Positions 27,336-37,618 of a stretch of 64,000 bases of DNA are shown here, one piece after another. A program made the position numbers and the translations under genes. The notes under the pieces were generated by a model, which was given only the letters and a program-made list of their open reading frames with translations, did not search any database and was not told where the DNA came from. Origin of the DNA: Nannocystis pusilla (GTDB lineage: Bacteria; Myxococcota_A; Polyangia; Nannocystales; Nannocystaceae); NCBI RefSeq assembly GCF_020073745.1, contig NZ_JAIRAU010000049.1, positions 1 through 64,000 of the forward strand, in the 5' to 3' direction. Positions within the stretch are counted from its first letter, which is position 1; each line of letters starts with the position of its first letter.

Positions 27336-28478
27336 ATGCTCTCCGCCGTGACCTTCGTCCCCGCGCCGCCCCGGCGTCCCGCGCCCGCCCCCGTCCTCGC
27401 ACCGGCTCGCGGCTCGCGGCTCGCGCGATGGACGTCGGCGCTCGCGGTGGCGCTCACGGCGTCGTCCACCGCCGCGGCCCGGCCCGCGGAGCCGGCGCCG
27501 CTCGCCCGCGCCGAGCCGGCGATCGCTCCACCTGTATTTTCAGACATCTTTAAAAAGAATGAGGCCGAGCCCGCGCGCTCGCCTGGCGCTTCGGACAGCC
27601 GCGGGGCTGCGCCATCGCCTGTCCCTTCGGACAGCCGGCAGGACCGCGGCCGCGAGCCCGCGTCGGCGCGCGGCACCGCCCTGCTCGCTCGCAGAGAACC
27701 TGCTCCTTCGACGGGCGAACCGCCGCCGCCGTCCCCCGCTCCGGCGGACAGCGGCGACGAACCTGCTCCTTCGGCCAGCTCACCGGCGCCCGCGAGCCCG
27801 GACGCCGGCGCGGAAGAACCTGTCCCCGAGGACAGCGAGCGATCCGAGCGCAAGCTCGAGGGCCCGGGCGACGCCGCGGCCGTGTCGACCCCCGAGACCG
27901 CGGCGGAGAAGGCGGCCGAGGCGCCGACGAGCGGCGCGAAGCCGCCGCGGGTCGACGGCACCTACGTGGGCGGCACGATCGGCCCGGGCATCAGCTTCGC
28001 GCGGGTCAACGACTTCCCCACGCCGAACCCGTTCGCCGGCGGCGGGGCGACGTTTCGCGTCGGCGAGGTCATCTACCCGTGGATGAGCGTCGGCATCGAG
28101 ATCAGCGGCAACCTCGCCTACCGGTCCGCCGACCCGCGCCAGCGCCTGCTGCAGGGCGCCTTCCTGGTCGACTTCGGCTTCTATCCGCTGGCGAAGAAGC
28201 AGCTGCCGCTGTCGCTGCGCGCCGGCTTCGGCGCGGGCGGCGGGGCGATCCGCGAGCGCGGCCGGACCGACCGGTCCGGCTTCGGCGGGGCCGTGTTCAC
28301 GGCCGCGGCCCGCTACGAGTTCTTCCCCGGGGCGGCCAGGCGCCGGCCGACCCGCGGCGGCGGCTTCTCGATCGGCCCCGAGCTCGGCTGGATCGGCTTC
28401 ATGCCGGCGGCCAAGGGCCGGCCGATGTCGCACACCGTCTACCTCGGGCTGTTCGTCGGCTTCTACTTCGGCTCGTGA
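27336..28478 (+). CDS. Secreted protein with low-complexity linker and beta-barrel-like C-terminus
   Basis: 380 aa. A basic N-terminus and signal-like helix (ARWTSALAVALTASSTAAA) are followed by about 130 residues of Pro/Ala/Ser/Glu linker, then about 170 residues (from VDGTYVGGTIGPGISFARV) rich in Gly and alternating aromatics, ending VYLGLFVGFYFGS. Such a terminal aromatic strand suggests an outer-membrane beta-barrel. The linker codes through two CTGTCC-N4-GGACAG hairpins (27619-27634 and 27820-27835). GTG 27348 is an alternative start. Divergent from the L,D-transpeptidase (78 bp between), so they may share control. Confidence 0.78.
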   Translation: MLSAVTFVPAPPRRPAPAPVLAPARGSRLARWTSALAVALTASSTAAARPAEPAPLARAEPAIAPPVFSDIFKKNEAEPARSPGASDSRGAAPSPVPSDSRQDRGREPASARGTALLARREPAPSTGEPPPPSPAPADSGDEPAPSASSPAPASPDAGAEEPVPEDSERSERKLEGPGDAAAVSTPETAAEKAAEAPTSGAKPPRVDGTYVGGTIGPGISFARVNDFPTPNPFAGGGATFRVGEVIYPWMSVGIEISGNLAYRSADPRQRLLQGAFLVDFGFYPLAKKQLPLSLRAGFGAGGGAIRERGRTDRSGFGGAVFTAAARYEFFPGAARRRPTRGGGFSIGPELGWIGFMPAAKGRPMSHTVYLGLFVGFYFGS

Positions 28479-28488
28479 GCGCGCGCCG

Positions 28489-28555
28489 GGACATGTCGCC
28501 GAGAGCATGTCGCCGAGGGCATGTCGACCAGGACATGCCGCATCGGACATGTCGC
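28489..28555. repeat. 14-bp-period CATG palindrome array G
   Basis: Five CATG cores at 28492, 28506, 28520, 28534 and 28548, exactly 14 bp apart. It is the most regular array here, starting 11 bp after the barrel-like gene stop and ending before the next convergent gene. Confidence 0.9.
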
Positions 28556-28565
28556 TTTAGCCAGC

Positions 28566-29072
28566 TCAGCGGCCGTACATCAGCGCCGCGACGACGAGGG
28601 CGAAGATCGCCGCCAGCCAGGTCATGGTGGTGGCGTTGAGCGGCGGCGGGCCCTGGACCGGCAGGCGATAGGCGAGCGGGCCGGGCGCCTCGGCGGGCGC
28701 CTCGGGGCGCGGCATCGCGGCCAGCACGTGCTTCACTTCGGGCGGCGGCTCGGTGCTGCGGCGGTCGACCTCGACGTGGACCAGCAGGTCGCCGGGACGG
28801 CCGTCGGGGTGCGCCTCGCCCTGGCCGCGCAGGCGCACGACGCCGCCGGGTGGGAAGCCGGCGGGCAGCGACAGGCGCACGCGGTCGTCGGTGTCGAGCG
28901 AGGACACGACGCGGCGCGCGTAACCGCCCTCGGCCGCGAGGTCGAGCGGGACGCGGACCTCGAAGGGGAACGGGAGGCCGAGGGCCCAGGCGGGGACCGT
29001 GACGTCGGCGTGGAGGTCGCGGCCGCGGGGTCCGGGCGCCTCGGGTTCGAAGATGCTGCCGAGCTGCGTCAC
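28566..29072 (-). CDS. DnaJ C-terminal-domain-like protein with C-terminal membrane anchor
   Basis: 168 aa. Residues about 67-105 contain VRLSLPAGFPPGGVVRLRGQG followed by GDLLVHVEV, the hallmark of the substrate-binding C-terminal domain of DnaJ/Hsp40. There is no J domain, no zinc-finger region, and no HPD. The last about 20 residues (MTWLAAIFALVVAALMYGR) are a tail-anchor helix. It may hold unfolded protein at the membrane without recruiting DnaK itself (inference). The GTG start is supported by a TATAGT hexamer 9 nt upstream. It is divergent from the AstB-like gene. Confidence 0.78.
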   Translation of the reverse strand: MTQLGSIFEPEAPGPRGRDLHADVTVPAWALGLPFPFEVRVPLDLAAEGGYARRVVSSLDTDDRVRLSLPAGFPPGGVVRLRGQGEAHPDGRPGDLLVHVEVDRRSTEPPPEVKHVLAAMPRPEAPAEAPGPLAYRLPVQGPPPLNATTMTWLAAIFALVVAALMYGR

Positions 29073-29081
29073 CGCGGGGCC

Positions 29082-29087
29082 ACTATA
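29082..29087 (-). promoter_or_regulatory. -10-like TATAGT
   Basis: The best -10 match of the leaderless set: TATAGT on the minus strand, 9 nt before GTG 29072. Confidence 0.5.
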
Positions 29088-29140
29088 CCGCGCGCCTCGG
29101 CGCTTGCGCCACGGCCCTGGGTGGTGCCAAAACGCGAAGG

Positions 29141-30451
29141 ATGGTCGAGGTCAACTTCGACGGCCTGATCGGGCCGACCTACAACGATGGGCTCGCCGCC
29201 GGCGTCGTGCCGAGCCAGCGCGCCGGATCGACCACCAACCCCAGAGCGGCCGCCCTCGCCGGCCTGGCGAAGATCCGCCTGGCGCGCTCGCTCGGCCTGC
29301 GGCAGGCGGTGCTGCCGCCGCACCCGCGCCCCAACCTCGGCTGGTTGCGCCGGCTCGGCTTTCGCGGCGACGACGAGCGGGTCCTGCGCGCCGCGAGCGA
29401 GAACGACGGCATGTGGCTGCGGCTGTGCAGCAACCCCTCGTCGATGTGGGCCGCCAACACCGCGACGGTCGCGCCCAGCAGCGACACGCGCGACGGCCGC
29501 GTGCACTTCGTCGTCGCCAACCTGCAGCACATGCTGCACCGCGCGCAGGAGCCCGAGGTGACGCACGCGGTGCTGTCGGCGATCTTCCGCGACGAGGCGC
29601 GCTTCGCGGTCCACGAGCCGTTGCCGGCGGTGCACCAGCTCGGCGACGAGGGCGCGGCCAACACCTTGCGCCTGCAGGTCGGCGAGCGGCCCGCGGTCCA
29701 CGTGTTCGCGTGGGGCCGCGGCGCCTACGTCCGCCACGCGGCCTCGCGCGTCCCGGCGCGCCAGACGATCGAGGCCTCACAGGCGCAGGCGCGGCTGCTC
29801 GAGCTCGAGCCGGCGCGGGTGATGTTCCCGCAGCAGCACCCGGACGGCCTCGACGGCGGCGCCTCGCACACCGACGTCCTCGCGGTCGCCCACGGCTCGC
29901 TGCTGCTGATCCACGAGCTCGCGCTGCGCGACGTCGGCAGCGTGCTGACCGAGCTGCGGCGGCGCCTCGGCTCGGCCCTGCAGGTCGCGCTGGCCCGCAA
30001 CGCCGACCTGCCGCTGCAGGACGCGGTGGCCACCAGCGTGTTCGGCAGCCAGTTCTACACCTTGCCCAACGGACAGCTCGGGCTATTGGTCGCCGCCGAG
30101 AGCCGTGAGAACGCCGCGGCCCGTGGTTACCTCGACCGCCTGATCGCCGACGGTCACGTGGCGGAGATCCGCGAGGTCGACCTGCGACCGGCGCTGCGCC
30201 ACGGCGGCGGACCGGCGTCGCTGCGCCTGCACGTGCGCCTGAACGACCAGGAGCTGGCCGCGCTCGGCGGCCACGTGCTCGTCGACGACGCCCTCGACGC
30301 CGCCCTCGTCGCCTGGGTGGAGAAGCACTACCGCGACCGCCTCACGTCCGACGACCTCGCCGACCCGCAGCTCTTGCGCGAGGTGCAGACCGCCCTCGAC
30401 GCGCTGACGCAATTGTTGGAGTTGGGATCGGTGTACTCGTTCCAGCGCTGA
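29141..30451 (+). CDS. astB: N-succinylarginine dihydrolase (AstB) family protein with Cys-to-Ser at the active site
   Basis: 436 aa, full AstB length. The family member removes two ammonia molecules and CO2 from N2-succinylarginine in arginine catabolism. Landmarks: FDGLIGPTYN at the start, SNPSSMWAANTATV, GDEGAANTLRL with E170, ASHTDV with H243, GSQFYTLPNGQL. E. coli AstB uses Glu174, His248 and Cys365 (established). Here E170 and H243 are kept, but the segment that reads GGGPACLRL in E. coli is GGGPASLRL, so the nucleophile is Ser360 (codon TCG). Activity is therefore uncertain. No other ast gene is nearby. AAGG lies just before the ATG. Confidence 0.88.
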   Translation: MVEVNFDGLIGPTYNDGLAAGVVPSQRAGSTTNPRAAALAGLAKIRLARSLGLRQAVLPPHPRPNLGWLRRLGFRGDDERVLRAASENDGMWLRLCSNPSSMWAANTATVAPSSDTRDGRVHFVVANLQHMLHRAQEPEVTHAVLSAIFRDEARFAVHEPLPAVHQLGDEGAANTLRLQVGERPAVHVFAWGRGAYVRHAASRVPARQTIEASQAQARLLELEPARVMFPQQHPDGLDGGASHTDVLAVAHGSLLLIHELALRDVGSVLTELRRRLGSALQVALARNADLPLQDAVATSVFGSQFYTLPNGQLGLLVAAESRENAAARGYLDRLIADGHVAEIREVDLRPALRHGGGPASLRLHVRLNDQELAALGGHVLVDDALDAALVAWVEKHYRDRLTSDDLADPQLLREVQTALDALTQLLELGSVYSFQR

Positions 30452-30567
30452 CCGCGGCCGGCGCCGGCGCGGCCCGGCGCCGGCGGCTCCTCCGGGGGCG
30501 ACCGAGCACGCGTGACCTGGGCAGCGGCGAGGCGCCCGCGGCCGGGTCGCCGCTGTTGGACATCGGC

Positions 30568-30573
30568 TACATT
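30568..30573 (+). promoter_or_regulatory. -10-like TACATT
   Basis: TACATT is followed by 9 nt and ATG 30583, favouring this start over the in-frame ATG at 30556. Confidence 0.4.
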
Positions 30574-30582
30574 GACGGGACC

Positions 30583-31764
30583 ATGACATCCCCCTCTCCG
30601 CAGGCTTGCGCGCTCGCCGATCTGCTGGAGCACCGCCGCGAACTCATCCTTCGCCGCTGGGCCGACCGCGTCCGCGCCGGCGATCTGGTCGGCGCGAACG
30701 TCAGCGAGCCGACGCTGCACGACAGCCTGCCCGACTTCCTCGACCACGTGGCCCTCGCCCTGCGCCGTCGCGCGCCGGAAGGGGTCACGGCGCCCGCCCC
30801 GGCCGCCGCCGAGGATGTCGCCCGCGAGCACGGCCGCCAGCGCTACCGCGTCGGCTTCGACCTGCGCACGCTCGTCATCGAGTACGACCTCCTGCGCGAG
30901 GTGCTGTTCGACATCATCGACGAGTCGGGCCTGCCGCTGCAGATCGGCGACCTGCGGGTGCTGTGCGCCGCCTTCGCCCGCGGGATCAGCGAGGCCGTCG
31001 ACCAGTTCTCGCGCGAGCGCGACCTCGACCTGCAGGCCGGCGCGGCCGAGCGCGAGCGCGTCAGCGAGTTCGAGCGCCAGCTGATCGCGATCGTCTCGCA
31101 CGACCTGCGCAGCCCTCTGGCGGCGATCCTGATCGCGGCCGAGGCCGCGGCGCGGCGCGGCGCGCTCGACGACAAGACCAGCCGCCTGCTCGTGCGGGTC
31201 CAGACCGGCGCGCACCGGGCCACGCGCCTCATCAACGACCTGCTGGACTTCACCCACGAGCGGAAGTCGGGCCGGATCCCCGTCAGGCCGCAGGACGTGT
31301 CGCTGCGGGCCCTCGTGCAGGAGTCGATCGACGAGGCGGCGACGATGTTCCCCGAGCGCGTGATCGAGTACGCCTGCGAGGACCCGATCGCCGCGCGCGT
31401 CGACCCGGACCGGATCGCCCAGGTGCTGTCGAACCTGCTGACCAACGCGCTGAAGTTCAGCCCGCCGAGCACGGTGGTGCGCGTGACGACGCGGGTCGAC
31501 GGCGACGTGGCCGTGATCGAGATCCACAACTGGGGCCCGCCGATCCCGCCGCACCGCCACGGCTCGATCTTCGAGGCGTTCGAGCACGGCGACCTGTCGA
31601 CGCAGACGCGCGCGTCGCTGGGGCTCGGGCTCCACATCTCGCGCCAGATCGTGCTCGCGCACGGCGGCGCGATCGACGTCTGCTCGAGCGCCGAGTGCGG
31701 CACCACCTTCACGTGCACGCTGCCGCGGCAGTCGCAGCCGGTGCCGGTGCCGCTGTCCGTCTAG
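30583..31764 (+). CDS. Cytoplasmic sensor histidine kinase with RsbRD-like N-terminus
   Basis: 393 aa, no membrane segment. Residues about 8-145 are helical with LLEHRRELILRRWADRV, like the RsbRD sensory domain found before histidine kinases. HisKA has SHDLRSPL with H173. HATPase_c shows LSNLLTNALKFSP (N box) and LGLGLHISRQIV (G box). It should autophosphorylate on H173 and pass phosphate to an unlinked response regulator, as none is adjacent. The start ATG 30583 has TACATT upstream. The next gene begins 30 bp later but has its own TATCCT. Confidence 0.88.
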   Translation: MTSPSPQACALADLLEHRRELILRRWADRVRAGDLVGANVSEPTLHDSLPDFLDHVALALRRRAPEGVTAPAPAAAEDVAREHGRQRYRVGFDLRTLVIEYDLLREVLFDIIDESGLPLQIGDLRVLCAAFARGISEAVDQFSRERDLDLQAGAAERERVSEFERQLIAIVSHDLRSPLAAILIAAEAAARRGALDDKTSRLLVRVQTGAHRATRLINDLLDFTHERKSGRIPVRPQDVSLRALVQESIDEAATMFPERVIEYACEDPIAARVDPDRIAQVLSNLLTNALKFSPPSTVVRVTTRVDGDVAVIEIHNWGPPIPPHRHGSIFEAFEHGDLSTQTRASLGLGLHISRQIVLAHGGAIDVCSSAECGTTFTCTLPRQSQPVPVPLSV

Positions 31765-31781
31765 ACGCTGCGCCTTTCGGG

Positions 31782-31787
31782 TATCCT
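31782..31787 (+). promoter_or_regulatory. -10-like TATCCT
   Basis: TATCCT, 7 nt, then ATG 31795 of the HpaB/AbfD-family gene. Confidence 0.45.
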
Positions 31788-31794
31788 GCCCGGC

Positions 31795-33315
31795 ATGTCC
31801 GGTGCCGAGGGAAGCGTGACCGAGCCGTCTCCGTCGTGGTTGAAGCCGCGCCCGCCGATCGTCGGCGGCGACGACTACATCGCCAGCCTGCGCGGCCGCG
31901 GGCTGCGGGTGTATCTGCTCGGCGAGCGGGTGGCGGAGCCGGTCGACCACCCGATCCTGCGCCCGTCGATCAACGCGGTCGCGCGCACCTACGACCTCGC
32001 GCTCGAGCGGCCCGAGCTGGCGACCGCGGTGGTGGGCGCCACCGGCGAGCGAGTCAACAGGTTCCTCCACGTCACCGAGTCGGCGGCCGACGTCGTGCAG
32101 CAGAACAAGATGCAGCGCCGGCTCGGCCAGCTGACCGGGACCTGCTTCCAGCGCTGCGTCGGCATGGACGCGATCAACGCGCTGTACACCACCACCTGGC
32201 TCATCGACCAGGCGCACGGCACGCCCTACCACGGCCGCCTGCGCGCGTTCGTGCGGGCGATGCAGCGGCAGAACCTGGTGGTGGGCGGGGCGATGACCGA
32301 CGTCAAGGGCGACCGCGGCAAGGCGCCGCACGAGCAGAGCGACCCGGACATGTTCGTGCGGGTGGTCCGGCGCGAGCCCGGGGGCGTGGTGATCCGCGGG
32401 GCCAAGGCGCACCAGACCGGCTGCATCAACTCGCACTGGATCGTGGTGATGCCGACGATGCGGCTCGGCCCGCGCGACCGCGACCACGCGATCGTGTGCG
32501 CGGTGCCGGTCGACCACCCTGGCCTGACCTTCGTGGTCGGGCGGCAGTCGTGCGACACGCGGGCGCTCGAGGGCGGCGCGGTCGACGTCGGCAACGCGCG
32601 CTACGGCGGGCAGGAGGCGCTGATCGTGCTCGACGACGTGTTCGTGCCCGACGAGCTGGTCTTCATGGACGGCGAGTTCGAGTTCGCGGCCGACCTGGTC
32701 GAGCGCTTCACGGCGTACCACCGCCGCAGCTACGTGTGCAAGGCCGGCGTCGGCGACGTGCTCATCGGCGCGGCCGCGCTGATCGCCGACTACAACGGGG
32801 TGCCGCAGGTCTCGCACGTGCGCGACAAGCTGGTCGAGATGGCCCACCTCAACGAGACGATCTACGGGGCCGGGATCGCCGCCTCGCACGAGTCGACGGC
32901 CACGCCGGCCGGCAACTGGCAGAACGACCCGCTGCTGGCCAACGTGTGCAAGCACAACGTCACCCGCTTCCCCTACGAGCTGGCCCGCCTGGCCCAGGAC
33001 CTCGCGGGCGGGCTCCTGGCCACGTTGCCCTCGGAGCACGACTTCGCCGACCCCGAGGTCGGGCCGCTGCTGAAGAAGTACCTGCGCGGCCGCGACGGCA
33101 CCTCGGCCGAGGCGCGCGCGCGGGCGCTGCGGCTGATCGAGAACCTGACGCTCGGGCGCAACGCCGTCGGCTACCTGACCGAGTCGATGCACGGGGCCGG
33201 CTCGCCGCAGGCGCAGCGGATCCAGATCGCGCGGCAGATGCAGGTCGAGGACAAGAAGGCGCTCGCCCGCGCGCTGGCGGGCATCACCGACGAGGTCGAC
33301 GGCAAGGACCCATGA
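31795..33315 (+). CDS. 4-hydroxybutyryl-CoA dehydratase / HpaB-family flavoenzyme
   Basis: 506 aa of the HpaB superfamily (FAD, acyl-CoA-dehydrogenase-like fold). AMTDVKGDRGKAPHEQSDPD and VIRGAKAHQTG are strongly reminiscent of 4-hydroxybutyryl-CoA dehydratase (AbfD), which dehydrates 4-hydroxybutyryl-CoA to crotonyl-CoA with FAD and a [4Fe-4S] cluster bound by three Cys and one His. Candidate ligands here are C117 and C121 (TCFQRC) and H309 and C315 (YHRRSYVC). The H-to-C spacing (6) may be one residue shorter than in AbfD, which I recall as 7. A plain aromatic hydroxylase is the alternative. The stop codon TGA is inside a CATGA at 33311, next to array H. Confidence 0.82.
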   Translation: MSGAEGSVTEPSPSWLKPRPPIVGGDDYIASLRGRGLRVYLLGERVAEPVDHPILRPSINAVARTYDLALERPELATAVVGATGERVNRFLHVTESAADVVQQNKMQRRLGQLTGTCFQRCVGMDAINALYTTTWLIDQAHGTPYHGRLRAFVRAMQRQNLVVGGAMTDVKGDRGKAPHEQSDPDMFVRVVRREPGGVVIRGAKAHQTGCINSHWIVVMPTMRLGPRDRDHAIVCAVPVDHPGLTFVVGRQSCDTRALEGGAVDVGNARYGGQEALIVLDDVFVPDELVFMDGEFEFAADLVERFTAYHRRSYVCKAGVGDVLIGAAALIADYNGVPQVSHVRDKLVEMAHLNETIYGAGIAASHESTATPAGNWQNDPLLANVCKHNVTRFPYELARLAQDLAGGLLATLPSEHDFADPEVGPLLKKYLRGRDGTSAEARARALRLIENLTLGRNAVGYLTESMHGAGSPQAQRIQIARQMQVEDKKALARALAGITDEVDGKDP

Positions 33316-33367
33316 GACATGTCCATTGGAGCATGTCCTCGGCGGCATGCTCCCGGCGACATGTTCT
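33311..33367. repeat. 14-bp-period CATG palindrome array H
   Basis: CATG at 33318, 33332, 33346 and 33360, exactly 14 bp apart, plus CATG at 33311 (half-step) that contains the upstream gene's TGA. It lies between converging genes. Confidence 0.88.
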
Positions 33368-33372
33368 CCGGT

Positions 33373-35385
<2,013 letters not shown>

Positions 35386-35415
35386 GCTCGCAAGATGGGA
35401 CCCTTGCGCAGGCGT

Positions 35416-35432
35416 GCCGCCGCGACGGCGGC
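35416..35432. promoter_or_regulatory. 7-bp hairpin upstream of the choice-of-anchor gene
   Basis: GCCGCCG-CGA-CGGCGGC in the 138-bp gap between the two surface lipoprotein genes; regulatory or structural role unknown. Confidence 0.3.
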
Positions 35433-35505
35433 AAACCTGCCCGCTCGGGGAGCACGGCGCGACGCGGCCGCGCGACGGTGCGCGCGGCTCGAATCATGCG
35501 CTGTG

Positions 35506-35521
35506 GCCGCCGCGCGGCGGC
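35506..35521. terminator. 16-bp perfect GC palindrome after the VWA gene
   Basis: GCCGCCGCGCGGCGGC ends 2 bp before the minus-strand stop at 35524-35526. Candidate transcript end. Confidence 0.45.
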
Positions 35522-35523
35522 GC

Positions 35524-36846
35524 TCAGCCGGCGGTGCAGTAGTACTCGACGTCGGCCTCGCCGGCGATCTTGAGGTCGGTGCAGGCGGTGCCGCACAGCT
35601 CGATCGCCGCGTACGGCATCGGCTCGACGTAGCGCCAGCCGCTCTCGGTCGCGCAGTCGGTGATCTTCGGCACCTCGGTGTTGCCGATCTTGACGATCGT
35701 CTCGTCGGGGAAGGCCGGCGGGGCGTCGAGCGCGACCACGCAGCTCTGGGCCTGCTGGACGATGGCGTTGAGCGCGTCGCTGAGCTCGATCGCGTTGCTG
35801 GCGCTGTAGAACTTCTCGTCGCCGGCCTTCGGCACGCCGCCGGCCTCCGCCAGCTCGTTGAGCTTGTCGTACGGGTTGATCCCGTTGGGGCTGCCGTCCT
35901 GCTGCATGCCGCTGACCATGTTGGCGATGGCGATGCCGATGACGTAGGTCGGGATGCCGTCGACCATGAACGCCTCGCCGACGAGTGGCGCCAGGTTGTC
36001 GTCGTAGGCCTCGAACAGCTGGTTGAGGTTGCCCGCGGTGGTGCTGCAGTTGGCGGCGCCGTCGGTCACCAGCATGACGACCCGCGGGATCGCCGGGTCG
36101 AGCGTCTTGAGGTGGTTGAGCGCCGCGGTCATGCCCCGCGCCGTCGGGGTGCCGCCGGCGATCGTCATGTTGGTCTGCGCCGGCAGGACCGGGATGATCG
36201 CGTCCTTGTTGAGCTCGGCGACCGGCACCTCGACGTTGTCGTTCACGACGCAGGCCTGCATGTTGTAGTCGCCGCTCGCCGACTTCGACGGGAACAGGTT
36301 CATGCCGAAGTTGAACTTGTCGTTGAAGTCGGTCAGCACCTGGGTGACGACCGCGTAGAGGCTGTACCAGCGCGTCACCTCGGGGGTGTTGGCGTTGGCG
36401 TCGTCGTCCCACTTGTTGAGGACCATCGAGCCCGACTTGTCGAGCACGAGCATGGTGTTGGGCTTGACCGGCTGGACGGTGACGGAGATCTCCTGGCACG
36501 GCGTGTCGCCGGTGGTGCCCATCGTCGTCATCGTCGAGTTGGTGGTCGTGGTCTCGGGCTCGGTGGTCGGGCCCGCGGTGGTGTCGACCGGCTCGGTGGT
36601 GCTCTCGGTCGCCGTGCCCTCGGTCGTCGTCGGCGCGGAGCTCGACTCGGTCGCGCTGGCGGTGCCCTCGGTCGTCGTCGGCGTGTCCGTCGTCGTCGAA
36701 TCGGTGCTCGGGCCGGTCGTCGTGATCGGCGGCAGCGTCGACGTCATCGTGTTGTCGGTGGCGGTCGCCATGTTGTTGCCGTTGTCGCCGCAACCACCCG
36801 CGAGCCCGCAAGAAGCCAGGAACAGAACACCCGAAAGACGTCGCAT
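35524..36846 (-). CDS. VWA-domain lipoprotein
   Basis: 440 aa. Lipobox LAGGC (about residue 20), then about 100 residues of Thr/Ser/Glu linker, then a von Willebrand A domain from about residue 125: LDKSGSM is an intact MIDAS DxSxS, GTPTARGM supplies the Thr, and VVMLVTDGAANC the later Asp. It ends with a Cys-containing tail. Metal-dependent adhesion at the cell surface is likely. ATG 36846 was chosen because GGGAGAG lies 5 nt upstream; the GTG at 36852 would overlap that site. TTATAGT lies about 50 bp upstream. Confidence 0.88.
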   Translation of the reverse strand: MRRLSGVLFLASCGLAGGCGDNGNNMATATDNTMTSTLPPITTTGPSTDSTTTDTPTTTEGTASATESSSAPTTTEGTATESTTEPVDTTAGPTTEPETTTTNSTMTTMGTTGDTPCQEISVTVQPVKPNTMLVLDKSGSMVLNKWDDDANANTPEVTRWYSLYAVVTQVLTDFNDKFNFGMNLFPSKSASGDYNMQACVVNDNVEVPVAELNKDAIIPVLPAQTNMTIAGGTPTARGMTAALNHLKTLDPAIPRVVMLVTDGAANCSTTAGNLNQLFEAYDDNLAPLVGEAFMVDGIPTYVIGIAIANMVSGMQQDGSPNGINPYDKLNELAEAGGVPKAGDEKFYSASNAIELSDALNAIVQQAQSCVVALDAPPAFPDETIVKIGNTEVPKITDCATESGWRYVEPMPYAAIELCGTACTDLKIAGEADVEYYCTAG

Positions 36847-36888
36847 CACCACTCTCCCGCGCGAAAACGGAGTAAATGTCGACAGCGA

Positions 36889-37521
36889 CTATAACTCAGG
36901 GTCCGCGCGCGTGTCCGACTGTTTTTGTGCCGACGCGGGCGCAGAGGCGTCGGCGCCGTCCGCGGGCGGTGAGCCGCTGTCGCTGTCGACAGAGGTGTGG
37001 TCGTGGACGATGTACCAGCCGCGACCGTCGCGCCGGAACACCAGCGTGAAGACACCCGCGCCGGCCTCTTCCGTCTGCGTCAGGCGCCAGCGACCGAGGA
37101 CCACCGCGCTGCGATGATCGAGCCCGCGGATGTCGAGGATCTCGAAGTCGAGGTGGCCCATCGTCTCGGTCTGCGCGCCATAACGCTCGAGGTAGCGCGC
37201 GCGCGCCTCGGCGAAGCCGCGCCGGATCGCGCCGGCTGCCGTGAAGAGCAGCTGCTCCGACGGTTCGTAGGCGCGCAAGAAACCGTCGAGGTCGCCGTGG
37301 TTCCACGCCGCGGACTGCTCGGACAGCACGCCCTCGATCGCGCGGCGATCGTTGCTCGTGAAGCGACACCCGCCGACGACGACGACGACGACGCCGAGCA
37401 GGACGAGGACCCCTCCGCGCCAGATCCCTCGCGCCGCGCCCCCGCGAGGGGCGCCGACGGCTCGCCCCGGACCGCTTCTACGGCCCCCTGCATGGCATTG
37501 AGCCGCGTTATCGGGCGACAT
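36889..37521 (-). CDS. SnoaL/DUF4440-like lipoprotein
   Basis: About 210 aa from ATG 37521. A basic N-terminus, a hydrophobic run (VLVLLGVVVVVVGGC) with VGGC lipobox, then an NTF2-like cone fold: AIEGVLSEQSAAWNHGDLDGFLRAY, RARYLERYG, GRWRLT, GRGWYIVHDHTS. Members of this fold bind small ligands or serve as enzymes; no catalytic set is obvious. The last about 25 residues are Ala/Asp/Ser-rich. The start codon lies in a CATG of GCGACATGTGC. Divergent from the RND exporter with 97 bp between. A shorter start at a downstream GTG is possible. Confidence 0.75.
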   Translation of the reverse strand: MSPDNAAQCHAGGRRSGPGRAVGAPRGGAARGIWRGGVLVLLGVVVVVVGGCRFTSNDRRAIEGVLSEQSAAWNHGDLDGFLRAYEPSEQLLFTAAGAIRRGFAEARARYLERYGAQTETMGHLDFEILDIRGLDHRSAVVLGRWRLTQTEEAGAGVFTLVFRRDGRGWYIVHDHTSVDSDSGSPPADGADASAPASAQKQSDTRADPEL

Positions 37522-37574
37522 GTGCTCCGCGTCACACCTTCGGGCGCCCGGGACGGTCAAAAAACCTGGATAAG

Positions 37575-37601
37575 TTGCCCAGAACACAGCCCGAGTATAG
37601 C
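37575..37601 (+). promoter_or_regulatory. Candidate sigma-70 promoter of the RND gene
   Basis: TTGCCC (37575-37580), 15-bp spacer, TATAGC (37596-37601), 17 nt before ATG 37619. The spacer is 2 bp short of ideal. On the minus strand TATACT lies at the same place and may serve the divergent gene. Confidence 0.35.
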
Positions 37602-37618
37602 TCAGGGGCCCGCCGCCG

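Noticed and set aside
28489-28555. Palindrome arrays as CRISPR
   Set aside because: The unit is 14 bp with 4-bp spacers, far too short for repeat-spacer structure, and no cas gene is present.
30328-33348. 1006-codon minus-strand frame opposite the histidine kinase and AbfD-like gene
   Set aside because: No recognisable motif and low-complexity composition; the plus strand carries H-box, N-box and HpaB/AbfD motifs.
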